DNA from: Pedobacter sp. PACM 27299
Lineage (GTDB): Bacteria; Bacteroidota; Bacteroidia; Sphingobacteriales; Sphingobacteriaceae
Direction: 5' to 3'
Length of the DNA: 64,000 bases
Assembly: GCF_001412655.1 (NCBI RefSeq)
Contig: NZ_CP012996.1
Location: 6,076,001-6,140,000, forward strand
The notes under the pieces are model-generated. The model made no database searches and was not told the origin of the DNA. It was given only the letters and a program-made list of their open reading frames with translations. Numbering within the stretch: position 1 is the stretch's first letter; the number at the start of each line of letters is the position of its first letter. This document shows, one piece after another, positions 9,406 to 17,440 of this stretch. A program made the position numbers and the translations under genes.

Positions 9406-9461
9406 CATTTTCTATAGTGCTGTTATTCCACGAATGTTAAGTGAGCAGCGCTAAAATATAA

Positions 9462-10715
9462 CTAAGCTTTTTCTTCCCAGATTGCTGCGATGTTAATGAT
9501 AGTTTCCACTGCTTTTTCCATATCCTGAACCGATGCCCATTCTTGTTTACCATGGAAAGCGTGTTCACCAGCAAAGATATTAGGACAAGGCAAGCCCATA
9601 AAAGAAAGACGTGAACCATCGGTTCCTCCTCTGATACTTTGTCTTTTTGGTTTGATACCCGCTCTTTCTATCGCTTCGATACCATAAGCAATCACTTGTG
9701 GGTACTCATCCAATACCTTTTTCATATTTCGGTATTGTTCTGTGATTTTCAGCTCGTAGGTAGAGTTTGGGAAATCTTCAATGATGTTTCTTACGGTTGC
9801 ATCCAGCATTTCGCCATTGGCTTCCAGCTGTTCATCATCAAAAGCGCGTAAGATAAAACGTGCTTCTGCCTGTTCTACGCTTCCACTAATCGTAACCGGG
9901 TGGATAAACCCTTCTTTTCCTTCAGTAGATTCCGGAGAAAGGCAGTCTGAAGGTAAAGAGCTGATCACATCTGATAAGATTTTGATCGCACTTTCCATTT
10001 TATCTTTTGCAAATCCAGGGTGGGTACTTACTCCTTTAATAGTCAATACTGCGCCATCTGCAGAAAAAGTTTCATCTTCGATAGAACCTAAAGTCTCTCC
10101 ATCTACGGTATAAGCAAAATCAGCACCTAATTTTTTCAGATCTGCTTTATCGACACCTCTGCCGATTTCTTCATCCGGAGTAAATAAAATCTTTATTGTT
10201 CCGTGTTTGTGGGTTGGATTTTGCATTAAGAAAGCTGCTGCCTCCATAATTTCGGCCAAGCCGGCTTTATTATCAGCACCAAGCAATGTTGTTCCGCTGG
10301 CGGTAAAGATGTCATTCCCAATCTGGTGTTTTAGATCCGGGTGTTCTGACATTTTCAGCACGATGTTATGGTCGTCAGGAAGGACAAGGTCTTCTCCCTG
10401 GTAGTTGGCATGAATAATTGGTTTCACATTTGTGCCGCTGCAGTCTGGAGAAGTATCCATGTGTGAGCAGAAACAAATTACAGGCACCTTTTTTTCTGTA
10501 TTAGAAGGGATGGTTGCATATACATACCCGAAATCATCAAGATGGGCATCAGTGATTCCCAATTCTAATAATTCCTCCACAAGAACCTTTCCTAAGTTCT
10601 TTTGCTTCTCTGTAGAAGGCACGGTGGTTGACATTGGGTCTGACTGCGTATCAATCTGCACGTATTTAGCAAATCGGTTTTGAAGGGAATTGTTTTTATT
10701 TTGATAATTTAGCAT
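9462..10715 (-). CDS. pepT: Peptidase T (tripeptide aminopeptidase)
   Basis: Cytoplasmic M20-family zinc peptidase that removes the N-terminal residue from tripeptides, 417 residues. Metal ligands and catalytic residues are visible in SHMDTSPD, LLGADNKAGLAEI, FTPDEEIGRG with its EE pair, and near the C terminus in FAGEHAFHGKQEW. The dimerisation domain lies between, with the IRGGTDGSRLSFMGLP stretch after it. I chose the ATG at 10715 (MLNYQNKNN, then RFAKYVQIDTQSDP); the extension to 10760 starts upstream of a promoter-like box. Transcribed divergently from a beta-barrel gene. Confidence 0.95.
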   Translation of the reverse strand: MLNYQNKNNSLQNRFAKYVQIDTQSDPMSTTVPSTEKQKNLGKVLVEELLELGITDAHLDDFGYVYATIPSNTEKKVPVICFCSHMDTSPDCSGTNVKPIIHANYQGEDLVLPDDHNIVLKMSEHPDLKHQIGNDIFTASGTTLLGADNKAGLAEIMEAAAFLMQNPTHKHGTIKILFTPDEEIGRGVDKADLKKLGADFAYTVDGETLGSIEDETFSADGAVLTIKGVSTHPGFAKDKMESAIKILSDVISSLPSDCLSPESTEGKEGFIHPVTISGSVEQAEARFILRAFDDEQLEANGEMLDATVRNIIEDFPNSTYELKITEQYRNMKKVLDEYPQVIAYGIEAIERAGIKPKRQSIRGGTDGSRLSFMGLPCPNIFAGEHAFHGKQEWASVQDMEKAVETIINIAAIWEEKA

Positions 10716-10729
10716 AGTCTTAAAAAAAA

Positions 10730-10737
10730 CAAAGCTA
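10730..10737 (-). promoter_or_regulatory. Putative -7 box of pepT
   Basis: TAGCTTTG on the minus strand matches TAnnTTTG and lies 14 bases upstream of the pepT ATG. No good -33 TTTG is at the usual distance, so support is only partial. Confidence 0.4.
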
Positions 10738-10743
10738 AATAAT

Positions 10744-11448
10744 TTGAAAGCAATTATCACTGGATGCCTGTTACTTCTATCTTTTATTCCTGTTAAAGCT
10801 CAAACCAATTTCTATAAAATCAGTGTTGGTGGTGGTTTTGGAGTTACTCAATCTTTTACTGACCTAAAAAAACATGACTTTGGTCTGGCAGGTTATGGCG
10901 TCATCGATTATTATTTCAGTCCTTTTATTAGTGCTGGTTTGGAGGGACAAATGGGCGAAATTAATAGTGGAGATGTAAAAACAGACGCTGCTGGTCGTCA
11001 ATCCATCAATACTTACAAAGCGATTAACTTCAATACCAAATTTGGATTAGGCACTTTGATTGACTATCGTCGTGGTGGTTTTGCGAATACAATTAAGGGA
11101 CTTTACCTGGGCACCGGGCTTGGAATGGTGATGAACTCGGTTAACAATGTACGCAAAGTCAGTTATGAACAAGAAATCCCATATCCCGGTAAAAGTAAAT
11201 CAACAGACCTACTCATTCCGATCAATCTAGGCATTAACTTTTATTTCCCTGATCGATACGGCTATTGCCGTTATATTTTAAACTTCAATTACCAGAGCAC
11301 ATTTACTTTGGGAGAGGGCTTAGATGGTTACGACAATTCTTCTGTTAATTTTAAAGCTGGCAAACCAGATGCCTATACCTACTTCTCTGTGGGGATGAGG
11401 TATCAGTTTGGCAGTATCGGCCTTGCCGATAAAACATTATTTTATTAA
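10744..11448 (+). CDS. Outer-membrane beta-barrel protein, function unknown
   Basis: A 234-residue exported protein. The signal peptide is clear (MKAIITGCLLLLSFIPVKA, cleaved before QTNFY). The rest alternates polar and aromatic/hydrophobic residues with many Gly, like eight-to-ten-stranded porin-like barrels (VGGGFGVTQSF, YYFSPFISAGLEGQ, near-C-terminal YFSVGMRYQFG). It starts with TTG at 10744, since stop codons lie just upstream and no ATG fits. It is divergent from pepT and 39 bases ahead of a rhomboid gene. No ligand or substrate can be named. Confidence 0.75.
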   Translation: MKAIITGCLLLLSFIPVKAQTNFYKISVGGGFGVTQSFTDLKKHDFGLAGYGVIDYYFSPFISAGLEGQMGEINSGDVKTDAAGRQSINTYKAINFNTKFGLGTLIDYRRGGFANTIKGLYLGTGLGMVMNSVNNVRKVSYEQEIPYPGKSKSTDLLIPINLGINFYFPDRYGYCRYILNFNYQSTFTLGEGLDGYDNSSVNFKAGKPDAYTYFSVGMRYQFGSIGLADKTLFY

Positions 11449-11487
11449 CCTATAAAAAATCCGTTTCTTACGAAAAAACACCTTATC

Positions 11488-12096
11488 ATGGAATACCTTA
11501 CCCAGACTCCCGTTGCCTCGATCATCTTTCTTTTCACGATCGTGACTAGTATTTATGCCTTTAATGATCATGGGTTATTTGGGAAATTTATGTTACACCC
11601 TTATAGTGTATCGAGAAAACACAAGTTATACACGTTAATTACCAGCGGTCTGATTCATGCGGATTGGATGCACCTGATTTTTAACATGATGACCTTTTAC
11701 TTCTTTGCCTTCAGACTGGAAGCCATGATTGGTTCCTGGCAGTTCGGTTTATTGTACGTTTTAGCTTTGGTTTTGAGTGACATCCCTTCGGTGATCAAAC
11801 ACAAAGATGACATGTGGTACAATAGCCTTGGTGCTTCTGGTGCAATTAGCGCGGTACTGTTTAGCTTTATCTTATTTGATCCGATGTCTAAGATGATCAT
11901 CTTCCCATTGCCTATCCCAATCTGGGCCTGGTTATTTGGATTGCTATATTTAGCATATTGCTGGCAGATGGCAAAAAGGGCGCAGGACAATATCAATCAT
12001 GACGCCCATTTTTTCGGTGCATTAACAGGTTTAATCTTTACCGTAATTTTTGTTCCGGGAATCATTCCTCATTTTATTAGCCGCCTTATTGGGTAG
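11488..12096 (+). CDS. Rhomboid family intramembrane serine protease
   Basis: A 202-residue membrane protein with about six hydrophobic helices. The rhomboid hallmarks are present: HADWMHLIFNM in helix 2, the GASG box with nucleophile S117 in NSLGASGAISAV, and the partner histidine H174 in HDAHFFGALTG. Both catalytic residues are intact, so it is probably an active protease cleaving membrane proteins within the bilayer; the substrate is unknown. Its 3' end overlaps the 3' end of the convergent gene by 11 bases. Confidence 0.92.
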   Translation: MEYLTQTPVASIIFLFTIVTSIYAFNDHGLFGKFMLHPYSVSRKHKLYTLITSGLIHADWMHLIFNMMTFYFFAFRLEAMIGSWQFGLLYVLALVLSDIPSVIKHKDDMWYNSLGASGAISAVLFSFILFDPMSKMIIFPLPIPIWAWLFGLLYLAYCWQMAKRAQDNINHDAHFFGALTGLIFTVIFVPGIIPHFISRLIG

Positions 12097-13054
12097 CAGG
12101 CAAACAAGCCGGTTCAAAATAACTGATCGGATTTGTTGGGTCTTTAATAATCTCAAACAACGTATGTCCCCAAGGTTTCCAGAAATCCTGTAATACCTGG
12201 GCATACGTTTTATGCTGCCAATGGTCGAAAAGGGCTTTATTCATCGTTCCTCTCAATGGCATTGCATCAATATAAACTGTTCCTTCTACCGTCATTACCG
12301 TATATTCTGGCAATCTGTTGAACAGGTAAGCAGAATAATAGAAACGTGCACAAAGTTCTTCAAATTGCTGTGCGGAAAGTGGTTTGGTACCAACTTGCTC
12401 CAGGAGCTCTCTATGAAAGATCTTATTCGTTCCGTTATCTTGTAAACAAGCGATAATTCCGAAATCTTTCAATTTCAAAGAGAAGGTCAGGGTATTGATC
12501 TCATCTCTAAAGCTGAAACTCGTTTCTTGCTCTTCCAGAGGCACCACTACAATAGACCATGGGATAAAATCTTCATACACCACATCTCTATAAATGCTTT
12601 GAATCATGGTATTCAGGTTTCCAAATTTATGCATCAAACCCTGGGACATATTCACACCATCAGCAGAAATCTGCTGTAAACGTACTGCCGCATTCATTTC
12701 AATATAAATCAGGCTGTACATAAACTTACCGATCCATTTGAACAGATCTTCTTCCGATAATGCGGAAACCGCAGCGTAACCTTCAGAGAAAGCCGCAGCA
12801 ATCTTAGCTTCTAATGGCTGGATAAAATTCTCCGATACTTCTGTACTGCAAGGCACTTTTAAGGTATTGTAGGCACGAACACTCTCATCCAATAACTTAA
12901 TTTGCTCTTCTCCGGAAAAGTTGGCGACTTTCAACAGCCAGTCTGGCAATACATTGATTTCCTCCACTGGAGCATCGAAGGTTTCTCCACTCAGGAAGCA
13001 GTTTTTATATTTAAAATCGAAGTTTTTAAATGGCTGATATATTGTGCTATTCAT
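12086..13054 (-). CDS. Conserved hypothetical protein, 322 aa
   Basis: I do not recognise a family. The protein appears soluble, without signal peptide or membrane segment, and mostly helical in the first half (residues about 60-150) with more strand-like sequence later (residues about 165-260). Cysteines are scattered and no catalytic motif stands out. Codon use resembles its neighbours and the frame is long and clean, so it is a real gene. ATG at 13054; the 3' end overlaps the convergent rhomboid gene. A two-domain cytosolic protein is all that can be inferred. Confidence 0.75.
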   Translation of the reverse strand: MNSTIYQPFKNFDFKYKNCFLSGETFDAPVEEINVLPDWLLKVANFSGEEQIKLLDESVRAYNTLKVPCSTEVSENFIQPLEAKIAAAFSEGYAAVSALSEEDLFKWIGKFMYSLIYIEMNAAVRLQQISADGVNMSQGLMHKFGNLNTMIQSIYRDVVYEDFIPWSIVVVPLEEQETSFSFRDEINTLTFSLKLKDFGIIACLQDNGTNKIFHRELLEQVGTKPLSAQQFEELCARFYYSAYLFNRLPEYTVMTVEGTVYIDAMPLRGTMNKALFDHWQHKTYAQVLQDFWKPWGHTLFEIIKDPTNPISYFEPACLPATQ

Positions 13055-13108
13055 ACTGGGTACAATATTAAGTATATTATTTTTACATTCGCTGCAGCGC
13101 TGATTTTT

Positions 13109-13116
13109 TAACTTTG
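13109..13116 (+). promoter_or_regulatory. Putative -7 box of the dipeptide epimerase gene
   Basis: TAACTTTG matches TAnnTTTG and lies 21 bases before the ATG at 13138. The -33 element is weak. Confidence 0.4.
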
Positions 13117-13137
13117 ATATTACTAAATACCCAATTT

Positions 13138-14184
13138 ATGTCCATGCAGGTCGCCTATACGTCATACAATCTGGAACTAAAACATCCTTTTACCATTGCT
13201 AAGTTTTCTAGAACCAGTACGCCGCTGATGCTGCTGAAATTGGGCTATGAAAGTGAAACCGGATATGGGGAGGCTTCTATGGTTCCTTACCTGGGGGAAC
13301 ATGTGGAAACAGCTACTGCATTCTTAAAAAAAGTAGATTGGAATCGCTTTACATTTCCTTTCAATTTTGAGGAAATCACCGCTTATCTGGATTTCCTGGA
13401 TACTGGAAATACCGCTATAAAGGCAGCTATAGATATCGCCTTAAATGATTTAAACGGAAAACTCCTGCAAAAGGCCTGTTATGAAATCTATGGCGCCGAT
13501 CCTTCCAAAATGCCACTTGCTTCGTATACCATTGGTATCGACGAGCCGGAGGTGATCAGGGAAAAAGTATTGGACGCTAAAAATTTTAGCATTCTAAAAG
13601 TAAAGCTGGGAAGAGACAACGATAAAGAGCTGATTCAAACCATTCGGAGCATGACCGATGTTCCATTGTATATTGATGCCAATCAGGGCTGGAACAATAA
13701 AAAACAAGCTATTGATATGATTTACTGGCTGCATGATCAGGGTGCCGTACTGATTGAACAGCCGATGGACAAATCAGACCTGGATGGCAATGCCTGGTTA
13801 ACCGGGCGGAGTCCGATCCCAATTCTGGCGGATGAGGCGGTGCAGCGCCTAGCTGATATTGATGGACTAAGAGGGGCTTACCATGGCATCAATATCAAAC
13901 TCATGAAAAGTGCTGGTATGTCTGAAGCCTCGCTAATGATTAAAAAAGCGCGTTCTTTCGGTATGAAAGTATTGATTGGCTGTATGAGTGAGAGTTCCTG
14001 TGCCACGCAGGCGGGGATGGCGCTTGCTCCACTCTGTGATTGGGCTGATTTGGATGGTCCCTGGCTAACCAGGAACAATCCATTTGATGCCCCGCAAATC
14101 ATTGCGGGGAGATATCAGTTGAAAAATTTGCCTGGATTAGGCTTAGAAAGGATTAACCCTTCAATTCTGCTTCCTTTTTCTTAA
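13138..14184 (+). CDS. Dipeptide epimerase (enolase superfamily, L-Ala-D/L-Glu type)
   Basis: A 348-residue enolase-superfamily enzyme of the muconate-lactonising subgroup, predicted to epimerise dipeptides such as L-Ala-D-Glu from peptidoglycan turnover. Visible elements are the capping domain, catalytic lysine in LKVKLGR, metal ligands in YIDANQGW, IEQPM and LADEAV, and the second catalytic lysine in NIKLMKSAGM. The ATG at 13138 (MSMQVAYTSYNLE) fits the family; an upstream non-ATG start at 13114 overlaps a promoter box. Exact substrate specificity is inferred from the subgroup. The 3' end overlaps the convergent small membrane gene by 32 bases. Confidence 0.88.
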   Translation: MSMQVAYTSYNLELKHPFTIAKFSRTSTPLMLLKLGYESETGYGEASMVPYLGEHVETATAFLKKVDWNRFTFPFNFEEITAYLDFLDTGNTAIKAAIDIALNDLNGKLLQKACYEIYGADPSKMPLASYTIGIDEPEVIREKVLDAKNFSILKVKLGRDNDKELIQTIRSMTDVPLYIDANQGWNNKKQAIDMIYWLHDQGAVLIEQPMDKSDLDGNAWLTGRSPIPILADEAVQRLADIDGLRGAYHGINIKLMKSAGMSEASLMIKKARSFGMKVLIGCMSESSCATQAGMALAPLCDWADLDGPWLTRNNPFDAPQIIAGRYQLKNLPGLGLERINPSILLPFS

Positions 14185-14359
14185 GTGTTGCACGCATCTC
14201 TTTTACCAGCTGCAGCTTTACATATAAGAAGAAGATACCAGTAGCCGCAAAAAGGGCCATGGCCAGGTATTGTTTATTGTTGAAACCCCATGTTCCACCA
14301 AAGATGGAAATGATCAGTCCTATGTTATAAAAAACGTTTAATGCGATTTTTTTTCCCAT
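14153..14359 (-). CDS. Small two-helix membrane protein
   Basis: A 68-residue protein with two hydrophobic segments (about residues 7-23 and 31-52) and a highly charged C-terminal tail (KEMRATLKKKEAELKG). It may belong to a small DUF family seen in Sphingobacteriaceae (DUF6358 from memory, uncertain). It starts two bases after the stop of the rhodanese gene, so the two are probably cotranscribed. Its last 32 bases overlap the convergent epimerase gene. Confidence 0.7.
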   Translation of the reverse strand: MGKKIALNVFYNIGLIISIFGGTWGFNNKQYLAMALFAATGIFFLYVKLQLVKEMRATLKKKEAELKG

Positions 14360-14361
14360 GA

Positions 14362-14682
14362 TTAGTAAACAGGCATATTAGGATCGAAAGCCTCTTTCCA
14401 GGCAACGATACCACCTTTTAGGTTATATAAATTGGTTAATCCAAGCATTTGTTCTAACTGCATTACTGCTGCTGCGCTTCTTTTACCACTTCTGCATTGA
14501 ATAATTACGGGTTTATCCTGAGCAATCTGATCTGCTTCAATTAGGATACCACCTAAAGGGATGTTCAAACCATCAAGATTCGAAGTTTCATATTCAAAAG
14601 TTTCCCTTACATCAATCAGTTGGAAATCTTCTTTATTGTCGATCTTTTCTTTTAGTTCCTGAACGGTTATTTCCTTTATCAT
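14362..14682 (-). CDS. Rhodanese-like domain protein
   Basis: A single-domain rhodanese of 106 residues. It has the start IKEITVQELKEK, the DVRETFEYE motif, and the active-site loop IIQCRSGKRSA with the persulfide-forming Cys. Likely a cytoplasmic sulfurtransferase, physiological acceptor unknown. I chose the ATG at 14682 because a longer start at 14700 falls inside a -7 promoter box. It precedes a small membrane gene in an apparent two-gene operon. Confidence 0.88.
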   Translation of the reverse strand: MIKEITVQELKEKIDNKEDFQLIDVRETFEYETSNLDGLNIPLGGILIEADQIAQDKPVIIQCRSGKRSAAAVMQLEQMLGLTNLYNLKGGIVAWKEAFDPNMPVY

Positions 14683-14697
14683 ATTTTTAGCTTTTTT

Positions 14698-14705
14698 CAA
14701 AGATA
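14698..14705 (-). promoter_or_regulatory. Putative -7 box of the rhodanese gene
   Basis: TATCTTTG on the minus strand, 15 bases upstream of the ATG at 14682. No clear -33 element at 19-21 bases. Confidence 0.4.
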
Positions 14706-14830
14706 AGCAATGCCGAAAATATTATGGTTAAAAAAACCACAAAATCACATTCAGATGAAGATAATGGGATCATTTCAAGCAAATTACTGTAACAACTAGG
14801 TGAGCTGCGCGTTTAATAGTCAGTCTTTAG

Positions 14831-14838
14831 TAACTTTG
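14831..14838 (+). promoter_or_regulatory. Putative -7 box of the DUF4407 gene
   Basis: TAACTTTG matches TAnnTTTG and lies 11 bases before the ATG at 14850. The upstream -33 element is poor. Confidence 0.35.
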
Positions 14839-14849
14839 AAATTTACATC

Positions 14850-15947
14850 ATGAATTCTATATCTCGTTTCTTCTGGTTTTGCTCGGGAGCGCACATTTCC
14901 ACACTCGAGAAACATCCTACCGAACATAATAAATACCTGGGAATAGGCGCTACCATTTTCTTCACAGGCTTATTTGCTGCACTATCTGGTGGCTATGCCA
15001 TGTATTTCGTTTTTAAAGGAGATACCACAGCCGTACTTTTTGCACTGTTTTTTGGCTTGATCTGGGGGTTGGCCATTTTTAATATGGACCGCTATATTGT
15101 GGCCAGCATCAACAAAAGTGCTAGTACAAATAAGCAAATTCTACAGGCCACCCCAAGGATATTACTGGCCATTATGATTGGACTCGTCATCTCCCGTCCA
15201 TTGGAATTGAAAATATTTGATAAAGAGATTAAGGAAAGACTAAAAGTAAGCTACCTGAACAACCAGCGTTCCAAAATCGATACTTTAAATGCCTCATTTG
15301 GGAATAAGTATAAGATTGAGCTCGGAAAGCTTAACGATGTGAAAGCAGAGCGTGATTCCTTGGCGAGTGCCATCAAGGCGGACAGACAAAAATTAAACTT
15401 TGAGATCTTTGGGAATAAGACTTTGGAAACTTCCGGCGTAATGGGTTATGGCCCCTATGCGAAAAGGAAAGAAGCGGAGTTGAAACAGCGGGAACAGAAT
15501 CTTGATACGCTGACGGCAGATGTCAGGGCACTGGAAAAATTTGTGGACGGAAGAAAACAATTTGATGGACTGATGACAGAGAAACTCTTTACCGGTAAAC
15601 AACTGGACAGCCTGAGTAATATTGCGGGCTTTGCCGACAGAAACTGGGCATTAGGCCAGCTGAGCTTTAATACCGATGGGACAAGAGATGTGAACACTTC
15701 ACTTGCGGTCACTTTCATTGGCCTGCTGTTTATTTTCTTTGAGTGCCTACCCGTATTTGTAAAGCTGATGAGTGGCCGCGGGCCCTATGACCATTCTATA
15801 CAGAATCTGGAAGAAACACAGATTTACGCTTCCGATAAAGATAAGGAGTATGAGATAGCGGTGATAGATGGTGTTCAGGAGACCCGCATTGAAACCGAAA
15901 TCCAACGCAGAAAACGAGAACTGACACATCCTTCTACAGAAGAATAA
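14850..15947 (+). CDS. DUF4407 membrane protein
   Basis: A 365-residue protein. The first third has three hydrophobic helices (about residues 30-55, 60-80 and 100-120, with the NMDRYIVASI segment between). A long charged, probably coiled-coil stretch (about residues 125-255) follows, then a fourth membrane helix (about 285-305) and a charged C-terminal tail. This layout and the GAHISTLEKHP start match the DUF4407 family, whose function is unknown. It stands alone; the 175-base gap to the next gene shows nothing I recognise. Confidence 0.85.
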   Translation: MNSISRFFWFCSGAHISTLEKHPTEHNKYLGIGATIFFTGLFAALSGGYAMYFVFKGDTTAVLFALFFGLIWGLAIFNMDRYIVASINKSASTNKQILQATPRILLAIMIGLVISRPLELKIFDKEIKERLKVSYLNNQRSKIDTLNASFGNKYKIELGKLNDVKAERDSLASAIKADRQKLNFEIFGNKTLETSGVMGYGPYAKRKEAELKQREQNLDTLTADVRALEKFVDGRKQFDGLMTEKLFTGKQLDSLSNIAGFADRNWALGQLSFNTDGTRDVNTSLAVTFIGLLFIFFECLPVFVKLMSGRGPYDHSIQNLEETQIYASDKDKEYEIAVIDGVQETRIETEIQRRKRELTHPSTEE

Positions 15948-16122
15948 TCTTTTTATACAAAAAAGAAGCTGCCATGTACTCCACATCGGCCTTTGTACTC
16001 AAAAGAGTGCTAAAAACTGTAGAAATCCGTAACATTTTACTTTATAAATCAACTAATCATCAGTTGCTGTCTTAAAGTATTAATGTTAAACAATTGAACC
16101 ATAAAAAAACAATTATATTCTG

Positions 16123-17424
16123 ATGAAAAAAACCATTTACACCTTATTTATAGTGTTCCTGGCACAGCAATCATTTGCGCAGGACATTGATAAGATCATT
16201 ACCAGACCTTATGTAGAGCGTTTAATCAAGACGCTGAGCAGTGATGAAATGGAAGGCCGCGCTACCTTCTCCCCAGGAATTGAGAAAGCCGCAGATTTTA
16301 TCTCCGCTGAATTTAAAAATATTGGCTTGAAACCTTTGGAAGGGAATAGCTTCCGACAATCATTTACTAAGAAAAAGCTAAAGCCAGTCAGCACCAAAGT
16401 GAGTATTGACGGTAAAGAGATTCCTGCTTCTGATGTTCTGGTTTACGGAAACACCTCGGAAACACAGCTTTTTGATCAATCCAATAGTGATGGATGGGTT
16501 AAAATGGATCCTGAAAAACCATTCATGGCACAATTGAGGTCCTTGACCAAAGAGAAGAAAAAACAAGTGGTGCTAGTAGATGCCAAGTTTGCAGATGCTT
16601 TTAAAAGAATCCGCGATTACTTAGCTCAGGGTGCTGATGTGGATGAGAAACACATCAATGATGCTGCTTATGTATTTGTATTAGGTGTAGATACTGTAGC
16701 TAAGGGGTTTAATATAGATTTAAAGAATAAACTAGAAGTACTTCCTTTGTTTAACGTGGCAGGAATGATCCCTGGAAAGTCAAAAGCAAAAGAACTGGTG
16801 GTTTTCTCTGGTCACTATGATCATTTAGGAATCATCAAATCGGAAGGTACAGACAGCATTGCCAATGGTGCGGATGATGATGCTTCCGGTACTACTGCTA
16901 TGATCGCCCTTGCGAAATACTACAAAAAACTAAACAACAACGCACGTACATTGATCTTTGTGGCCTTTACTGCAGAAGAAATCGGTGGATATGGTGCGAG
17001 ACATTTCTCAGAAAAACTAAACCCTGATGAGGTGGTGGCGATGTTCAACATTGAAATGATTGGTAAAGACAGCAAGTTTGGTAAGAATACAGCGTTTATT
17101 ACTGGATTCGACAAGTCGGATTTTGGAAAGATCTTACAGAAAAACCTGGAAGGCACAGAATTTACCTTCCATCCGGATCCATATCCACAGCAAAACCTAT
17201 TTTACAGAAGTGACAATGCCACTTTAGCGGCATTGGGTGTTCCCGCACACACCATCAGTACAGATCAGATCGATAGCGATAAATTTTACCATACCGTAAA
17301 AGATGAGTTTGAAACGCTAGACGTAGACAACATTCTATCGACGATTAAAGGCATCGCAAAAAGTGCCATCACGATTGTACAAGGAAAAGATACCCCAACA
17401 AGAATCCCGAAATTAAGTAATTAA
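16123..17424 (+). CDS. Secreted M28 family metallopeptidase
   Basis: A 433-residue exported zinc peptidase. The signal peptide is MKKTIYTLFIVFLAQQSFA. A PA-like insert occupies about residues 85-210. The catalytic part has zinc-ligand motifs GHYDHLG, GADDDASG and TAEEIGGYG, and the last histidine in the FYHTVKDEFE region. Family members are aminopeptidases or carboxypeptidases; which type is not evident. Only 16 bases separate it from the tricorn-like protease, so the two probably act together in periplasmic or extracellular peptide breakdown. Confidence 0.9.
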   Translation: MKKTIYTLFIVFLAQQSFAQDIDKIITRPYVERLIKTLSSDEMEGRATFSPGIEKAADFISAEFKNIGLKPLEGNSFRQSFTKKKLKPVSTKVSIDGKEIPASDVLVYGNTSETQLFDQSNSDGWVKMDPEKPFMAQLRSLTKEKKKQVVLVDAKFADAFKRIRDYLAQGADVDEKHINDAAYVFVLGVDTVAKGFNIDLKNKLEVLPLFNVAGMIPGKSKAKELVVFSGHYDHLGIIKSEGTDSIANGADDDASGTTAMIALAKYYKKLNNNARTLIFVAFTAEEIGGYGARHFSEKLNPDEVVAMFNIEMIGKDSKFGKNTAFITGFDKSDFGKILQKNLEGTEFTFHPDPYPQQNLFYRSDNATLAALGVPAHTISTDQIDSDKFYHTVKDEFETLDVDNILSTIKGIAKSAITIVQGKDTPTRIPKLSN

Positions 17425-17440
17425 CTATAGCACTATTTTT

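Noticed and set aside
9437..9619. 60-residue frame at the 3' end of pepT
   Set aside because: It is an alternate frame of pepT with no independent support.
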